This document shows positions 62,146 through 64,000 of a DNA stretch of 64,000 nt, one piece after another; positions within the stretch are counted from its first letter, which is position 1; each line of letters starts with the position of its first letter. The translations under genes and the position numbers were made by a program. The notes beneath the pieces are model-generated. The model did no database searches. It was given only the letters and a program-made list of their open reading frames with translations, and had not been told where the DNA came from. This DNA is from Actinomycetales bacterium (GTDB lineage Bacteria > Actinomycetota > Actinomycetes > Mycobacteriales > Micromonosporaceae), in assembly GCA_002919305.1 (NCBI GenBank), contig PKFB01000060.1:124001-188000 (forward strand). The letters run 5' to 3'.

Positions 62146-64000
62146 TCAACGGGTGACCCGAGCGACCACCACGCACAGGTCGTCGTCCGGCAGGGTGCCC
62201 AGCCGGTCAGTGACATGCTCCACCAGCACCTCAATGTCGTCTGGATCGACGTAATCCTCGGCGTGGAGCAGGATGTCCAGGCCGCTTCCCGGGGTGGAGT
62301 CTCGCCGGGAGACCAGGCCGTCGGTGTAGAACAGCAGCCGATCCCCGGTAGTCAGGTGAATGGTCGCCTCGTCGTAGCTGACGTCCGGGGCCGCGCCGAT
62401 TGGAAGCCCAAGCGGCCCGGAGAGGACACGTGCTTTCCCGTCCGGCAGATACCGCATAGGCGCGGCCTGCCCGGCGGCGGCCCACCGCAGCCGACGCTTA
62501 CTGGGGTCAAATTGCGCGACGACCAAGGTGGCGAGCCGGTCGGGTTCCAGATGACACACCAACTGGCTGAGCTGAGTGAGCACCTGGGCAGGTGACAATC
62601 CTTGGACCGCGTACGCCCGGACAGCGCTGCGTAACTGGGCCGCTGTGGTGGCGGCCGTCAGGCCCGCACCGGCCACGTCGCCCACCACGATCGCGGTGGA
62701 GCCGTCCAGCAGCGGGAACACATCCCACCAGTCGCCGGCGATCCGGCCGGTGGTTTTCGCAGGCCGACACAACCCACGCACGATCAGCCCGTTGGTGTTG
62801 GCCGAGCGGTGGAGACTGGGGAGGACCGCCTGCTGAAGGGACTCAGCGGCCCGTTGTTCGGCCTCCAACCGTTGCCGTTGTGCGGCCAGGGCCTCCTCGG
62901 CGCGGCGGAGTTTTGCCTGCTCGGCGCGTTCGGCTGTGACGTCTCGGACCGTGCCGCGAACCGCGTACACCTCTTTCTCCCCGCTTCCTCCGGTTCCGGG
63001 GCGGTCGTCTCGCAGGGGTTGAGCGGTGACTCGCAGCCGGCGAGGCGGCTCGGTCGACGTGCGGAATTCGAAGGTGCGTTCCCGGCCGCCCACCAGCAGA
63101 TCGTTGAGGATCTGCATGATCGCGGGGCGGTCGTCGGGATGGATGTAGGGGGCGCTATCGGCGAGGGGGACCGGCCCTCGTCGCGGGTCGCGACCCACGA
63201 GGCGGTAGAGGCCGGGGGACCACCGCAGCTCATCGTTGCGGAGGTTCCACCAAAACGAGCCGATGTGCGCGATCTGTTCGGCCTCCAGCAACTGCTCGTA
63301 GAGCAGATCCGCGTTGGTACGCATTCTCCACACGGTGAGAACGCGATCCCATATCCGGGTGAAGGTCACGCTGAATGTGCGGGACGGGCGCTTACCGCAG
63401 CCACCGGCGTACACCTCCGGAAGGTGCATCGACTGTCCGGTGTTGAGAACCCGCACGCACTCCGGGAGCAGGATGCGGCTGCCGACATCGGGGAACAAGG
63501 ACAGCAGGGTGGCTTGGCTGAGATCCACCTGGTCGGCGTCGGCGAGCCGTCGGGCCGCCTGATTGGTCAGTTCGAACCGGAAGTCACTGATCTGGTCGCC
63601 GTTCCAGACCGGGGCGAGAAGCAACGCCGGATCCGACAGGGCCTCCAGGATTAACGGCAGACCACCCTGTTCGGGTGGGGCGGGCTCGGTAGAGCCACTG
63701 AGGCCGACGGGGGTGAGCGCCGCCGCCGCGCGAGCACAGGAGTCAGCCAGCGCGGCTAAGTAATGCCGTACCGGCTCAGTGGGTTCTGGTGGGTTGTCAG
63801 CCCACGCCAGACCGAGAGCCCCGACGCTCCGGTCCGCGGTGATTAAAGGCAGGGCGACGTGGGGTACGCCTGGCAGAAGGGGTTTGGTGTTGCCGGCGTG
63901 GCGAGTCCACATCAAGGCGCGTTGCTGGAGCGCGGCGACCAGGGGCAGATCCGCCAGCGGAGGGATCCGTGCCCACTGGCTTTGCAGCTCTGGACTGACT
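62146..64000 (-). CDS. Partial PP2C (SpoIIE/RsbU-type) phosphatase with GAF and PAS domains
   Basis: 617 codons to the right edge, where the frame is still open. N-terminal GAF-like part (HVALPLITADRSVGALGLAW), a PAS/PAC region (AHIGSFWWNLRNDELRWSPG, LYRLVGRDPRRGPV), a coiled linker (KLRRAEEALAAQRQRLEAEQ) leading to SLQQAVLPSL and a SpoIIE PP2C domain: GDWWDVFPLLDGSTAIVVGD, VAGAGLTAATTAAQLRSAV, LLFYTDGLV and DDLCVVVARV. Such proteins dephosphorylate anti-anti-sigma factors after sensing a signal, controlling stress sigma factors. It is not a bifunctional RsbW fusion in the visible part. Confidence 0.93.
   Translation of the reverse strand, partial: VSPELQSQWARIPPLADLPLVAALQQRALMWTRHAGNTKPLLPGVPHVALPLITADRSVGALGLAWADNPPEPTEPVRHYLAALADSCARAAAALTPVGLSGSTEPAPPEQGGLPLILEALSDPALLLAPVWNGDQISDFRFELTNQAARRLADADQVDLSQATLLSLFPDVGSRILLPECVRVLNTGQSMHLPEVYAGGCGKRPSRTFSVTFTRIWDRVLTVWRMRTNADLLYEQLLEAEQIAHIGSFWWNLRNDELRWSPGLYRLVGRDPRRGPVPLADSAPYIHPDDRPAIMQILNDLLVGGRERTFEFRTSTEPPRRLRVTAQPLRDDRPGTGGSGEKEVYAVRGTVRDVTAERAEQAKLRRAEEALAAQRQRLEAEQRAAESLQQAVLPSLHRSANTNGLIVRGLCRPAKTTGRIAGDWWDVFPLLDGSTAIVVGDVAGAGLTAATTAAQLRSAVRAYAVQGLSPAQVLTQLSQLVCHLEPDRLATLVVAQFDPSKRRLRWAAAGQAAPMRYLPDGKARVLSGPLGLPIGAAPDVSYDEATIHLTTGDRLLFYTDGLVSRRDSTPGSGLDILLHAEDYVDPDDIEVLVEHVTDRLGTLPDDDLCVVVARVTR

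Overview
The window is high-GC DNA with strong G/C bias at third codon positions, Actinomycetota-type families (DUF3140, DUF2795, Acg-like nitroreductase, NsdA-like regulator, DUF2332, actinobacterial holin-X, LtrA), leaderless or AGGAGG-led genes and a type I-E CRISPR repeat. It is chromosomal DNA of a filamentous or related actinobacterium. The species cannot be fixed from sequence alone.

Layout: 0-7.2 kb is a cluster of STAND-type NTPases: a partial P-loop protein cut by the left edge, an intact membrane-anchored NB-ARC/TPR protein with 13 near-identical 42-residue repeats, a decayed second copy, and a small membrane protein with VGG repeats. 7.5-7.8 kb holds tRNA-Phe, tRNA-Asp and tRNA-Glu, followed by idi. 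9.6-14.1 kb holds an M28 aminopeptidase with a ruined P domain, a tetR-smr-DUF5360 operon and a secreted BNR-repeat protein. 14.3-23.0 kb is a selenocysteine region: fdhA with an in-frame UGA and an adjacent SECIS-like hairpin, fdhB, fdhC/nrfD, then tRNA-Sec, an orphan CRISPR array, a cold-shock gene and selB. 23-32.7 kb carries small DUF genes, an alcohol dehydrogenase, an Acg-like flavoprotein, a marR/EamA divergent pair, a frameshifted dprA-like gene and an XRE regulator divergent from two overlapping small genes. 33-45 kb has recD2, a giant P-type ATPase coupled to a histone-H1-tailed protein, DUF2332, ltrA and a dnaK-like gene. 45.6-53.6 kb has a broken subtilase, an acidic calcium-binding repeat protein, a glutaminyl cyclase, an NsdA-like regulator and a PLP dehydratase. 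54-57.5 kb is a paralogous pair of membrane-anchored proteins; the second carries a nuclease-like C-terminal module. 57.6-64 kb has ptrB, an Rv2629-like protein, a holin-X/DUF3618 pair and a PP2C phosphatase that runs off the right edge.

How the parts relate: the formate dehydrogenase needs selC and selB, and both lie within 9 kb of it; selA and selD are not in the window. Several accessory genes (STAND copy, aminopeptidase tail, subtilase, dprA-like) are interrupted by one or a few small lesions, so this is either a zone of gene decay or a sequence with some indel errors. The most novel-looking locus is the 54-57.5 kb pair, where one gene stops exactly where the other continues into an HNH/NS_2-like nuclease domain.
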